NCBI GenBank assembly: GCA_964489705.1
Contig: CAZAZQ010000003.1
Location: forward strand, 130,500-194,499
DNA from: CAZAZQ01 sp964489705
GTDB lineage: Bacteria; Zixibacteria; MSB-5A5; GN15; FEB-12
DNA length: 64,000 nucleotides
Direction of reading: 5' to 3'
Shown here in pieces: positions 16,517 through 25,273 of the stretch (its first letter is position 1; each line of letters opens with the position of its first letter). Made by a program: the position numbers and the translations under genes. Under the pieces are notes generated by a model. It made no database searches. It had not been told where the DNA came from and saw nothing but the letters and a program-made list of their open reading frames with translations.

Positions 16517-18409
16517 ATGCCGAATTTCGAAAATGTTGAAATCACCACTGATCTGCTGATCCTTGGTGGTGGTATGGCGGCGTGCGGAGCGGCGGTCGAA
16601 GCTTCGTACTGGGCAAAGAAGAATGGCTTAAAAGTCACCTTGGTCGATAAGGCTGCCATGGACCGCTCCGGGGCGGTTGCGATGGGCTTGTCGGCGTTGA
16701 ACCAATATATCGGGCTGCATGAAGGCAAAAACACGGTCAAGGATTATGTCGATTACGTCCGGATGGACTTGATGGGCATCACCCGCGAGGACTTGGTCGC
16801 CAACATCGCCCGACATGTCGACTCCACGGTGCACCTCTATGAAAAGTGGGGGTTGCCCATCTGGAAAGACGAAGAAGGCAACTACGTCCACGAAGGACGC
16901 TGGCAGCTCATGATTAACGGCGAATCGTACAAAATCGTCGTAGCGGAAGCGGCGAAGAACGCTCTGGCGGAAGCCGGCGGCGAATACTTCGAGCGTATTT
17001 TCATTACCGATCCGTTGCTGGACGGCGATCGCATCGCCGGTGCCGTCGGGTTCAGCACCCGTGAGAACAAGTTCTACATCTTCCGGGCGAAGGCTGTTAT
17101 CGTAGCGATGGGCGGCGCCGTGCACGTCTTCAAGCCGCGCAGCACCGGTGAAGGTCTCGGACGCGCTTGGTACCCGCCGTGGAACTCCGGTTCGAGTGCC
17201 TACTTCACCATTCGGGCGGGAGCCGAGATGACCAGTCAGGAAGTCCGTTTCATTCCGGTGCGTTTCAAAGACGCCTACGGTCCGGTCGGAGCGTGGTTCT
17301 TGCTGTTCAAGTCCCGCGCTACCAACGCTATGGGCGGCAACTACATGGTGGAGCGCAAAGACGAGCTGGAGAAGTGGAAACCGTACGGCTTGGTCAAACC
17401 GATTCCGGCAAACCTCCGAAACTGGCTCGGAATGCTCGACATCATGGAAGGCAAAGGACCTATCTTCATGAGAACGGAGGAAGCCATCCAGAAGATTGCC
17501 TCCGAAGCCGGTGACGAAAAAGCCGCCAAGCGGAAACTGAAAGAACTGGAAGCGGAAGCGTGGGAAGACTTCCTCGATATGACCATCTCGCAGGCGTTGC
17601 TGTGGGCGGCGACCAACGTCGAGCCGGAAAAGAAATCCTCCGAAATTGCCGCTGCCGAACCGTACTTCATCGGTTCCCACTCCGGGGCTTCCGGTGCCTG
17701 GGTGAGCGGTCCGGAAGACTTGCAGACCGAAGAGAGCAAGAAAGAGTACTTCTGGGGCTACAGCCACATGTCCACCATCAAGGGCATGTTCTGTGCCGGT
17801 GACGCGTCCGGTGCTTCTTCCCACAAGTTCTCCTCCGGTTCCCACGCCGAAGGGAGAATCGTCGGGAAGGCGGCGGTTAAGTTCATCGTCGAGAACAACA
17901 CCCTCCCGAACATCGACATGGCGAAAGTGGAAGAGCTCAAGAAGCGCATCCTGCAGCCGCTGGAGGTTTACGAGCAGCACAAGGGTGCCTCCACCGATCC
18001 GGAAGTGAACCCGAACTACATCAAGCCGAAGATGTTCATGTTCCGGCTCCAGAAGATTATGGACGAGTACGTCGGCGGTGTGTCTTCCCAGTTCACGACC
18101 AACAAACCGAGCCTGGAACGGGCGCTGGAGCTGCTGGAGTTCCTGAAAGAAGACTCCGAGAAACTGGCGGCGAAGGATCTCCACGAACTGCTGCGGTGCT
18201 GGGAGAATGTCCAGCGTCTGTGGCAGGCGGAAGCCCATACCCGGACTATCCTCTTCCGTGAGGAAACCCGGTGGCCCGGCTACTACCGGCGGGCGGACTT
18301 CCCGGGTCTGGATGAGGAGAACTGGCATTGCTTCGCCAACTGCCGCTGGATCCCGGAGAAGAACGAATGGGAGATGATTAAACGGCCGATGTACGAGATC
18401 TTCAAATAG
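16517..18409 (+). CDS. aprA: Adenylylsulfate reductase alpha subunit AprA (FAD)
   Basis: AprA reduces APS to sulfite and AMP at an FAD. The 630 aa protein belongs to the fumarate-reductase/succinate-dehydrogenase flavoprotein superfamily. Its N-terminal dinucleotide fold is TDLLILGGGMAACGAAVEA. AprA-specific stretches are MDRSGAVAMGLSALNQY, GSSAYFTIRAGAEMTSQEVR and CAGDASGASSHKFSSGSHAEG. Length is within the family range. It is the last gene of the sat-aprBA unit and is followed by a strong terminator. The reductive direction is favoured by qmoC nearby, but AprBA alone can also work oxidatively. Confidence 0.97.
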   Translation: MPNFENVEITTDLLILGGGMAACGAAVEASYWAKKNGLKVTLVDKAAMDRSGAVAMGLSALNQYIGLHEGKNTVKDYVDYVRMDLMGITREDLVANIARHVDSTVHLYEKWGLPIWKDEEGNYVHEGRWQLMINGESYKIVVAEAAKNALAEAGGEYFERIFITDPLLDGDRIAGAVGFSTRENKFYIFRAKAVIVAMGGAVHVFKPRSTGEGLGRAWYPPWNSGSSAYFTIRAGAEMTSQEVRFIPVRFKDAYGPVGAWFLLFKSRATNAMGGNYMVERKDELEKWKPYGLVKPIPANLRNWLGMLDIMEGKGPIFMRTEEAIQKIASEAGDEKAAKRKLKELEAEAWEDFLDMTISQALLWAATNVEPEKKSSEIAAAEPYFIGSHSGASGAWVSGPEDLQTEESKKEYFWGYSHMSTIKGMFCAGDASGASSHKFSSGSHAEGRIVGKAAVKFIVENNTLPNIDMAKVEELKKRILQPLEVYEQHKGASTDPEVNPNYIKPKMFMFRLQKIMDEYVGGVSSQFTTNKPSLERALELLEFLKEDSEKLAAKDLHELLRCWENVQRLWQAEAHTRTILFREETRWPGYYRRADFPGLDEENWHCFANCRWIPEKNEWEMIKRPMYEIFK

Positions 18410-18740
18410 TAAATGAGGAACTCGTCGTTTGACCTGAGGATAACGGTGTCGCTATGAAAGGCAATACCGTGTAGCGTGAAGAGAGCCTCCAGGCGTTGTG
18501 CAAACGGCGTCTGGAGGTTTTTCCCGCCCTGAAAACAAGGGAAAAGCAGGGAAAAGGGGAAAGATATAAAAAACAGGTGCCTGAGCATCGAACGTAAGTG
18601 TTTGACCGCCAATGAGAATTGACAGGTGAGAGAAAGACACGTACCTTAATATACTTCTTTTTTACGATAGATTCATGAGGTGTTCACAAAAACAGTGAGC
18701 CGCAAAAAGACGTCGAACGACAAACGAAACGAGAAAAGCT
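18410..18740. other. Intergenic region after aprA
   Basis: This 331-base gap contains the aprA terminator (18486-18522). A weak promoter-like pair, TTGACA at 18619-18624 and TACCTT at 18642-18647, could serve the zinc-ribbon gene. Nothing else is recognisable. Confidence 0.5.
18486..18522 (+). terminator. Rho-independent terminator of sat-aprBA
   Basis: The stem pairs CCTCCAGGCGT with a complementary run ending CGTCTGGAGG. A short loop separates the arms, and five T follow. Confidence 0.85.
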
Positions 18741-19049
18741 ATGAGTAAGGAAATACCGCTGTGCCCCCATTGCGGGCAGCCGATGAAAAAGTGGCAGACT
18801 CCCCAACAAACCTGTTGGGAGACGGCTTATCATTTTGTGTGTTTCAATGATGATTGTCCTTACTACGTTCGGGGGTGGGAATGGATGCGCAGCCGGTTTA
18901 ATCAAAACGTCTCTTACCGGCACCGTATCGATCCCACCACGGGTGAATCCGGTCCTCTCGCCGTATGGTCAAGTCAAGCATTGCGGAACGGTATCATTGA
19001 GGAGAGAAGTGATGAGAGAAATTCAGAAGCTCAAAGAGCAGATTCTTAA
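18741..19049 (+). CDS. Small zinc-ribbon protein (Ogr/Delta-like)
   Basis: The 102 aa protein has two cysteine pairs (CPHCGQPM near residue 8 and CFNDDCPYY near residue 34), suggesting a zinc ribbon. The remainder contains YRHRIDPTTGESGPLAVW. The layout resembles the 'ogr/Delta-like zinc finger' proteins seen in sulfate-reducing bacteria, a resemblance from memory. Its last 38 bases overlap the start of the YkgJ-family gene in another frame, so the pair is translationally coupled. Confidence 0.7.
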   Translation: MSKEIPLCPHCGQPMKKWQTPQQTCWETAYHFVCFNDDCPYYVRGWEWMRSRFNQNVSYRHRIDPTTGESGPLAVWSSQALRNGIIEERSDERNSEAQRADS

Positions 19050-19866
19050 AGAGTATCCTCGTCTGTCCGAGGAAAGCACCTTTCGCTTCCGGTGTCACAA
19101 GGGTATTTCCTGTTTCAACGAGTGTTGCGGCGATGTGAATATCTTTCTCACCCCCTACGATGTGCTCCGGTTGAAGAACCGTCTCGGCATCAGTTCCACC
19201 GAGTTTCTGAGAAAGTATACCATCACTCCTTTCGATAAGAAACTCAAATATCCCGTCATTCTCCTCCAGATGGGCGACGATGAAAAGAAGAAGTGCCCCT
19301 TTGTCAGCGAGGAGGGTTGCCGGGTGTACGAAGATAGACCCTGGGCGTGCCGGATGTATCCCGTTGGGTTGGCGTCACCGGGAGAGAGCTCGCAAGCATT
19401 GGACAAAGAGTTCTACTTTTTGCTTCAGGAGGATATCTGTCAGGGCTTCAAAGAAGATACCGAGTGGACGATACGGGAGTGGCTGCACGACCAAGGGATT
19501 GACGAATACAACAAGATGGGCGAATATTTCAAAGAGCTGACCACCGATAAGTTTTTCTTGGAAGGGGGGACGTTGACGCCGGAAAAGGTGGAGATGTTTT
19601 TCATGGCGTGTTACGATGTCGATCGGTTCCGCAAGTTTGTTTTCGAGAGCAGCTTTTTGAAAAAGTTTGAGGTGGATCCCTCTACGGTTGAGAAAATCAA
19701 AACGGACGATGTAGCTCTGCTTGAGTTCGGCTACCGGTGGCTCCGTTTTGCCCTCTTCGGCGAGGAGACCATGACGGTCAAAGAAGAAATCATCGAAGAT
19801 AAGCGCAAGGAGTTGGTGTTTAAGGGGAAGCTGAGCAAAGAAGCGGCCGAAACGAAAAAACGATAG
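19012..19866 (+). CDS. YkgJ-family cysteine-cluster protein
   Basis: The 284 aa protein carries the YkgJ/CxxCxxCC-type cysteine cluster (PF03692). The cluster is CHKGISCFNECCGDVNIFLT near residue 24, CPFVSEEGCRVYEDRPWACR near residue 97, and a later CQGF. The cysteines may bind a metal or Fe-S centre. A longer frame is open upstream, but the ATG at 19012 with GGAGAG in front and the overlap with the zinc-ribbon gene favour this start. The function is unknown. It follows the sulfur locus and precedes a terminator. Confidence 0.82.
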   Translation: MREIQKLKEQILKEYPRLSEESTFRFRCHKGISCFNECCGDVNIFLTPYDVLRLKNRLGISSTEFLRKYTITPFDKKLKYPVILLQMGDDEKKKCPFVSEEGCRVYEDRPWACRMYPVGLASPGESSQALDKEFYFLLQEDICQGFKEDTEWTIREWLHDQGIDEYNKMGEYFKELTTDKFFLEGGTLTPEKVEMFFMACYDVDRFRKFVFESSFLKKFEVDPSTVEKIKTDDVALLEFGYRWLRFALFGEETMTVKEEIIEDKRKELVFKGKLSKEAAETKKR

Positions 19867-19938
19867 CGTTATCGTTGAAAAATAAACATACATCATTTCT
19901 CCTTCAATTTTCCCTGTTATAGGTAAAGAGGGAAAGAG

Positions 19939-19977
19939 GCGTGCAAGGGTGATACCTATCCTTGCACGCTGTTTTTT
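19939..19977 (+). terminator. Rho-independent terminator
   Basis: A 10 bp perfect stem GCGTGCAAGG/CCTTGCACGC with an 11-base loop is followed by TG and six T. Confidence 0.88.
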
Positions 19978-20052
19978 CCCCTTTTGAAGGGAGCGGGAAA
20001 ACTTCTGCGATGATTCTTGCGTTTCCCCGGCTGATACTGTTTACTTATACGC

Positions 20053-20694
20053 ATGTTCAAGAAGTTGGCGATACCTCGGGACGAGTTGGTTCGCACCCTG
20101 GCGGCGCAGGAGTATTGGGTTGCCCAAGCGGCGGCATACCTCGATGAGGGAAAATACTCGAAAGCGGTGGAGGTTTGTACCCGTCATCTGCGGGAAGAGC
20201 CACGGTTAGTCTCCGGCAGGTTGGTGTATGCCACGGCATTGTACCGAGCCGGGCAAAAGCAGTCGGCGCTCGAGCAGTTTTATCAAGTGCTCTCGTTGGA
20301 TCCAGATAACGTCGTCGCCTTGAAATACGTCGGGGATATCAAGTTTGCGGAAGGGGACGTTATTGCGGCGATGACGAATTACGGACGCATTCTCGAGATT
20401 GACCCTTACTGTGGCGGGTTGAAATCAGACCTGAAGCCGATTAAAGACAAGCCGGTTTCCGCCATGAAGCTTGTGCGTTCTTCCGAGTCGCGTGACGAGA
20501 AGGAGGGCAAGCCGCAAAAGCCGAAGTGGAAGATTCATTTCTACACCGAGACCATCGGGGATTTGTACTTGGCACAAGGACACCCTCGCCTTGCCGCCGA
20601 GGTCTATCGGGTAGTACACCGGAAAACTCAGAACCCCCGCGTCGCTGAAAAATTAGCGCAGGCGGAAAAGAAAATCAGAGAAAAGGAACATTGA
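20053..20694 (+). CDS. Tetratricopeptide-repeat protein
   Basis: The 213 aa soluble protein is built of TPR-like helices. Residues ~20-125 contain three repeats, for example YLDEGKYSKAVEVCTRHL and QSALEQFYQVLSLDPDN. A charged linker and a last repeat-like segment (GDLYLAQGHPRLAAEVYR) follow. It has no signal peptide. No Shine-Dalgarno sequence is visible before the ATG, so the start is less certain than the frame. The stop is one base before the M24 peptidase start, so the two are coupled. The role is unknown; TPR proteins usually mediate complex assembly. Confidence 0.75.
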   Translation: MFKKLAIPRDELVRTLAAQEYWVAQAAAYLDEGKYSKAVEVCTRHLREEPRLVSGRLVYATALYRAGQKQSALEQFYQVLSLDPDNVVALKYVGDIKFAEGDVIAAMTNYGRILEIDPYCGGLKSDLKPIKDKPVSAMKLVRSSESRDEKEGKPQKPKWKIHFYTETIGDLYLAQGHPRLAAEVYRVVHRKTQNPRVAEKLAQAEKKIREKEH

Positions 20695-20695
20695 C

Positions 20696-21769
20696 ATGTC
20701 GGTAAAACGTATCAACGCTCTTCGACAGCAGCTTAAAAAGGAAAATTTGGATGGGATGATTGTCTCCCATCTCGACCATATTCGTTACCTCGTCGGCTTT
20801 ACCGGCACGGCGGGACTGTTGCTCATTACAACAAAAAGCGCCCACTTTTTTACCGATTTCCGGTACGCCGAGCAGGCGGCAAAGCAAGTCAAGGGAGCCA
20901 AAGTGCGTATCATCAAACGCGACCCGATTACCGGTTTGAAGGAGTTCCCCGAATTGAACGTCAAGAATGCCAAATATGCTTTCGACAGCGAACATATCAC
21001 CGTTGCCCAAAAGGAACGGCTGCACAAGTCCTTGCCGGATGTTCTTTTGGTGGCGAATAACACCCTCTTGGCGGAGTTGGGCTGGGTAAAAGAAAAAGAC
21101 GAGATAGCGCTTATCACCAAAGCCGTCGCCATTTCCGATGCCGCTTTTGAGCGGATTCTCTCGATGATTGCCCCCGGCGTCCGTGAACGCGAATTGGCGG
21201 CGGAATTGGAATACCAGATGGCGGTCATGGGCTCCGAAAAACCGGCTTTTGAAACCATCGTCGCTTCGGGTTACCGCTCCGCATTGCCCCACGGGGTCGC
21301 CTCGGAGAAAAAGGTCAAAAAGGGAGAATTTATTACCTTCGACTTCGGAGCCACCGTCGGCGGCTATGTCTCGGATATTACCCGCACCGTGGTGGTGGGA
21401 AAGCCGACCTCGCGCCAGAAGAAAATTTACGACATCGTCCGGCGCGCCCAACGTGCCGGTATTAAAAAGGTTAAAGCGGGCATTATGGCAAATATGGTCG
21501 ACAAAGCGGCACGCGAAGTAATCCGGAAAGCCGGATTCGGCAAGTACTTCGGGCATGGAACGGGACATGGCATCGGTTATTACGTCCACGTGGGACCGCG
21601 CGTGGCGCCGCAGTCGGAAGATAAGTTAGTGGTTAACAACGTCATAACAGTGGAACCGGGCATTTATATTCCCGGCTGGGGCGGGGTGCGTATCGAGGAC
21701 GACGTGGTGGTGACCAGAACCGGGGGAAAGGTTTTGAACAAAGCGCCAAAAAACTTGTTGGTCTTATAA
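20696..21769 (+). CDS. M24B metallopeptidase (Xaa-Pro aminopeptidase/dipeptidase)
   Basis: This 357 aa pita-bread-fold peptidase cleaves N-terminal residues before proline. Residues 1-130 form the N-terminal creatinase-like domain. The catalytic domain carries the metal ligands in order: LPHGVASEKKVKKGE, FDFGATVGGYVSDITRT with two Asp, GHGTGHGIGYYVHVGP with His, VEPGIYIPG with Glu, and GVRIEDDVVV with Glu. It is 93 bases upstream of accB. In many bacteria an M24 gene, efp, accB and accC form one group; here efp and accC are not between or after. Confidence 0.93.
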   Translation: MSVKRINALRQQLKKENLDGMIVSHLDHIRYLVGFTGTAGLLLITTKSAHFFTDFRYAEQAAKQVKGAKVRIIKRDPITGLKEFPELNVKNAKYAFDSEHITVAQKERLHKSLPDVLLVANNTLLAELGWVKEKDEIALITKAVAISDAAFERILSMIAPGVRERELAAELEYQMAVMGSEKPAFETIVASGYRSALPHGVASEKKVKKGEFITFDFGATVGGYVSDITRTVVVGKPTSRQKKIYDIVRRAQRAGIKKVKAGIMANMVDKAAREVIRKAGFGKYFGHGTGHGIGYYVHVGPRVAPQSEDKLVVNNVITVEPGIYIPGWGGVRIEDDVVVTRTGGKVLNKAPKNLLVL

Positions 21770-21862
21770 CGTAAAATTTGTATACTTTTTCATGGAGGTC
21801 GGTGCGGCGACGTGTGCGTTGGCGTGCGGTTTTTCAAAGAAAACGCCAGTTTGAGGTAAAAT

Positions 21863-22360
21863 ATGAACGAGAATTATATCAAGAAATTAATTCGTTTGGT
21901 TGAAGAGTCAAAAGTAGAGTCATTGGAAATCTCCAGTTGGGGTAGGCGGATAAAAATCACCCAACGTCCGCCGGTGGCGACGAACGGAAACGGCCAGCAG
22001 GTCGTCGTTGCCCAGCAATCGGTGCCGCCGGTACCGCAGCCTTCTTCCCCTCCTCCGGCTCCCGCCGCTCCGCCTGCTGCGACTGCCGCCCCGGAAACAA
22101 CCGTTAAAGAAGAGACCGACTTGGTGCCGATAAAATCACCAATGGTCGGAACGTTCTACGCCGCTCCGGCACCCGATGCCGATCCGTATGTCTCGTTGAA
22201 CCAGAAGATAACGGTCGGCCAGGTCGTTTGTATCGTGGAAGCAATGAAATTGATGAACGAGATAGAATCGGAAGTGAGCGGGCGAGTAGCGAAAATTTTG
22301 GTGAAGAACGGAGAACCGGTGGAATTCGGACAGACGCTTTTCTTGATTGAGCCGGACTAA
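21863..22360 (+). CDS. accB: Biotin carboxyl carrier protein of acetyl-CoA carboxylase
   Basis: AccB carries the biotin cofactor for malonyl-CoA synthesis. The 165 aa protein has an N-terminal helical region (NENYIKKLIRLVEESKVESLEI) and a long Pro/Ala-rich mobile linker. The C-terminal biotinyl domain contains the EAMKLMNEIE site, whose lysine is biotinylated. accC is not next to it; pilT follows after 27 bases on the same strand. accD lies about 35 kb away, in the serS-folC run. Confidence 0.95.
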   Translation: MNENYIKKLIRLVEESKVESLEISSWGRRIKITQRPPVATNGNGQQVVVAQQSVPPVPQPSSPPPAPAAPPAATAAPETTVKEETDLVPIKSPMVGTFYAAPAPDADPYVSLNQKITVGQVVCIVEAMKLMNEIESEVSGRVAKILVKNGEPVEFGQTLFLIEPD

Positions 22361-22387
22361 ATCTCGTAATTTGGGAAAGGGATTTCC

Positions 22388-23539
22388 ATGAACTTGAAGC
22401 AAATGCTGGTTGAGATGCTCAACCGGAAAGCCTCGGACTTGCACATCCGGGTGGGTGTTCGGCCGCACTTGCGGGTGAACGGACAACTCGAGCAAATCGC
22501 CACCGACCCGGTGACCATCGACCTGATGGATCAAATCGTTTCCCAAATCCTGAACGAAAAACAGCGCGAGCGGTTTTTCCGCAAAAACGAGATGGACTTG
22601 GCGTTATCGGTGGCGAAGCTCGGTCGCTTTCGTATCAACCTGTACCGCCAGCGCGGTACGACCGGCATTGCCATTCGTGCCGTCAACACCTTGGTGCCGT
22701 CGTTTGAAGAGCTCAATCTGCCCGAAACGATACGGGATCTGGCGAAAACCCGCCGCGGGCTCATTGTGATTACCGGAACAACCGGTTCCGGGAAATCGAC
22801 CACCTTAGCGGCGCTCATCGAGGAGATGAACTCCACCCGCACTGACAATATTCTCACGATTGAAGACCCTATCGAGTATATCTACCGGGATAAAAAATCC
22901 ATCATCTCCCAGCGGGAGGTGGGCGGCGATACGGAGACCTTCGCTTCGGCGCTGCGCCATGCCTTTCGGCAGGACCCCGACGTAATCCTTATCGGGGAGG
23001 TGCGGGATTTGGAAACGATGTCGATTGCCTTGACCGCTGCCGACACCGGTCACTTGGTGCTGACGACGCTGCACACCTTGAACGTGGTGGAAACGATTAC
23101 CCGGATTATTTCTTTCTTCCCGCCGCACCAGCACCAGCAAATCCGATTGCTCCTGGCGGGCACGCTCAAAGCCATCGTCTGCCAGCGGCTCTTGGCGCGG
23201 GCGGATATGCCGGGACGGGTACCGGCGTTGGAAATCATGATTGCATCCGGCGCCATAAAGGAGTGTATCATGGATCCCGCCAAGACGGTTGACATTCCCG
23301 AGCTGATGGAACAAGGCGGAGTACAATACGGGATGCAGACCTTCGACCAGTCGATTATGAAGTTGTATAAGCAAGGCTTGATTTCCTTCGAGGAAGCGAT
23401 GAACAATGCGACCAACCCGGATGACTTCGACCTGCGGGTGAAAGGCATCACCGGCACGGCGGAGCGCTGGCAGGACGATACGTCGGATACGGGTGACGAA
23501 GGCCGCTTGGATGCGTCGAATGACTTTATCAAGTACTGA
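22388..23539 (+). CDS. pilT: Type IV pilus retraction ATPase PilT
   Basis: PilT powers pilus retraction and twitching. The 383 aa protein opens with the PilT-type N-domain (MLNRKASDLHIRVGVRPHLR). It has Walker A GTTGSGKSTT, the Asp box TIEDPIEYI, Walker B DVILIGEVRDLET, and the His box GHLVLTTLHT. The C-terminal region around ALEIMIASGAIKECI matches the family. No other core pilus assembly gene is adjacent, but four prepilin-like genes lie about 10 kb downstream on the same strand. Confidence 0.93.
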   Translation: MNLKQMLVEMLNRKASDLHIRVGVRPHLRVNGQLEQIATDPVTIDLMDQIVSQILNEKQRERFFRKNEMDLALSVAKLGRFRINLYRQRGTTGIAIRAVNTLVPSFEELNLPETIRDLAKTRRGLIVITGTTGSGKSTTLAALIEEMNSTRTDNILTIEDPIEYIYRDKKSIISQREVGGDTETFASALRHAFRQDPDVILIGEVRDLETMSIALTAADTGHLVLTTLHTLNVVETITRIISFFPPHQHQQIRLLLAGTLKAIVCQRLLARADMPGRVPALEIMIASGAIKECIMDPAKTVDIPELMEQGGVQYGMQTFDQSIMKLYKQGLISFEEAMNNATNPDDFDLRVKGITGTAERWQDDTSDTGDEGRLDASNDFIKY

Positions 23540-23613
23540 GCAATCCTTAAATGTATTGAAATTTCGGACGGGCGCTTAATCCGGCGCCCCGTCAGCCGAT
23601 AAAGGAAAGCGAT

Positions 23614-24198
23614 ATGCGAGGTGTTACCGTGACCATGAGAAAACTGTTCGGTGCAATCTTGATAGGCTTTCTCCTGACGGGCTGTCAGGAGAAGAAACAC
23701 CAGGAAACCACACCCCCAGCAAAGGAAGAGGCGAAAATGGCAATGACAGTTACCAGTTCGGCTTTCATTGACGGGGGTATGATTCCGGCGCAATATACGT
23801 GCGACGGCGCCGACATTTCTCCACCCCTGTCAATCAGCGGTGTTCCGGAAGGAACGAAGAGTCTGGCGCTTATTGCCGATGACCCGGATGCGCCTTCGAA
23901 AACGTGGGTGCATTGGGTGATGTACAACATTCCGCCGGATATGACCGAGATACCGGAGAATGTCCCCAAAGAGGAGTCGCTTGATTTCGGTGCCAAGCAG
24001 GGTGTCAACGACTTCGGTCGCATCGGCTACGGCGGTCCGTGTCCTCCCAGCGGGGTACACCGCTACTACTTCAAACTTTACGCTCTCGACACCACGTTGG
24101 AGATGAGCGGAACCGTCACTATGCAAAAGTTGCTTGGTGCCATGTCCGGACATATTCTCGCCGGAGGGGCGCTGATGGGGAAATATCAACGGCCGTAG
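23614..24198 (+). CDS. YbhB/YbcL-family (PEBP, Raf-kinase-inhibitor-like) lipoprotein
   Basis: The 194 aa protein has a lipoprotein signal (IGFLLTGC, Cys near residue 28) and a PEBP fold. Typical stretches are ADISPPLSISGVPEGTKSLAL, DDPDAPSKTWVHWVMYNIP and GPCPPSGVHRYYFKLYALD, which form the anion-binding pocket. Bacterial PEBP proteins have no settled function. The ATG at 23614 has a GGAAAG upstream; the ATG at 23635 is an alternative with a shorter signal. The hydrolase gene follows after 21 bases. Confidence 0.88.
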   Translation: MRGVTVTMRKLFGAILIGFLLTGCQEKKHQETTPPAKEEAKMAMTVTSSAFIDGGMIPAQYTCDGADISPPLSISGVPEGTKSLALIADDPDAPSKTWVHWVMYNIPPDMTEIPENVPKEESLDFGAKQGVNDFGRIGYGGPCPPSGVHRYYFKLYALDTTLEMSGTVTMQKLLGAMSGHILAGGALMGKYQRP

Positions 24199-24219
24199 GA
24201 TGAAAGCGGCGGCGTTACT

Positions 24220-25068
24220 TTGAAAATTTTATCCTTTTTTCTCTGGGCGGGCGTTATCGTGGGGGGAGTGCTTTTCCTTTTCTGGCTTGCCTTGTACTTT
24301 CTTCAAGGACGCCTGGTCTTTTACCCCACCCGCGATTTTGCCGTAACGCCGTCGCAGCTTGGCATAACCTACGAAGAAGTCTCTCTCCCGGTCACGCCGG
24401 GCGAGCAGGTGCACGGCTGGTATTTCCCGGCACGCGGTGAAGAAAAAAACGTCTCGCCGCCGGTCGTTCTCTTTTGTCATGGGAATGCGGGCAACATTTC
24501 CCATCGTTTGGAGACGGCGGAATATCTTCTCGCGCTCGGCGTGTCGGTGCTGTTGTTCGATTATCGCGGCTACGGTAAATCCGGCGGTTCTCCCTCGGAA
24601 GAAAACTTGTATGCCGACGCCAAGGCGGCGTACGAGTGGCTGGTTCGGGAGAAGGGCTTTCGAGCGGAGGATATCGTGCTGTTTGGCCGTTCGCTCGGGG
24701 GAGCGGTGGCGATCGAGGTGGCGCGGCAAATGCCGTGCCGAGGGCTGGTAGTCGAATCGTCGTTTACCTCCGCCGAGGAGATGGCTAAGAAAATGTTTCC
24801 CTTTGTGCCGGGATTGAAGTACGGCTTACGTTATTCTTTCCATTCCCTTCAAAAAATTCCCGCCGTTTCCTGTCCCGTGCTGGTCACCCATTCTCCCGAC
24901 GATGAAATCGTCCCGTACGAAATGGGTAAACGCCTGTATGAAGCTGCCCCCGAACCGAAACGGTTTGTCCGCTTGCAAGGCGGTCACAACGAGCGCGAGT
25001 ACTTCCGGGACGAATCGTACCGGGAAGCCTTGCGAGCGCTTTTTTTCGGGACTCTTACCGCCGAATGA
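24220..25068 (+). CDS. Membrane-anchored alpha/beta hydrolase (BEM46/ABHD13-like)
   Basis: The 282 aa protein has one N-terminal hydrophobic helix followed by an alpha/beta hydrolase fold. The oxyanion region is LFCHGNAGNISHR and the nucleophile elbow is LFGRSLGGAVAIE. The acid is in LVTHSPDDEIVPYE and the terminal histidine in RLQGGHNER. This is the pattern of the BEM46/ABHD13-type serine hydrolases; the substrate is unknown. The start is a TTG, because the nearby ATG at 24200 is in another frame and stops at once. It is likely co-transcribed with the PEBP lipoprotein. Confidence 0.87.
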   Translation: MKILSFFLWAGVIVGGVLFLFWLALYFLQGRLVFYPTRDFAVTPSQLGITYEEVSLPVTPGEQVHGWYFPARGEEKNVSPPVVLFCHGNAGNISHRLETAEYLLALGVSVLLFDYRGYGKSGGSPSEENLYADAKAAYEWLVREKGFRAEDIVLFGRSLGGAVAIEVARQMPCRGLVVESSFTSAEEMAKKMFPFVPGLKYGLRYSFHSLQKIPAVSCPVLVTHSPDDEIVPYEMGKRLYEAAPEPKRFVRLQGGHNEREYFRDESYREALRALFFGTLTAE

Positions 25069-25273
25069 TTTTTTTGTATGTTTTGTTTCCATCTCTCTGG
25101 TCAAAGAGGGGAAAACCGTTCAAAATGGGTAGAATTTTTATTTGACACTGTTTGCTTCTCTTATTAGGTTGACTGACAAATGGAAAGCTGGGAAACGTAA
25201 GTCGCGATACGGTTAAACGTGGGCGAAAACATTAATTTACCCAATACATAATCAGATGAAGGAGTGTTCTATT

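Noticed and set aside
16628..18328. 566-codon frame opposite aprA
   Set aside because: Shadow of AprA, which is unmistakable on the + strand.
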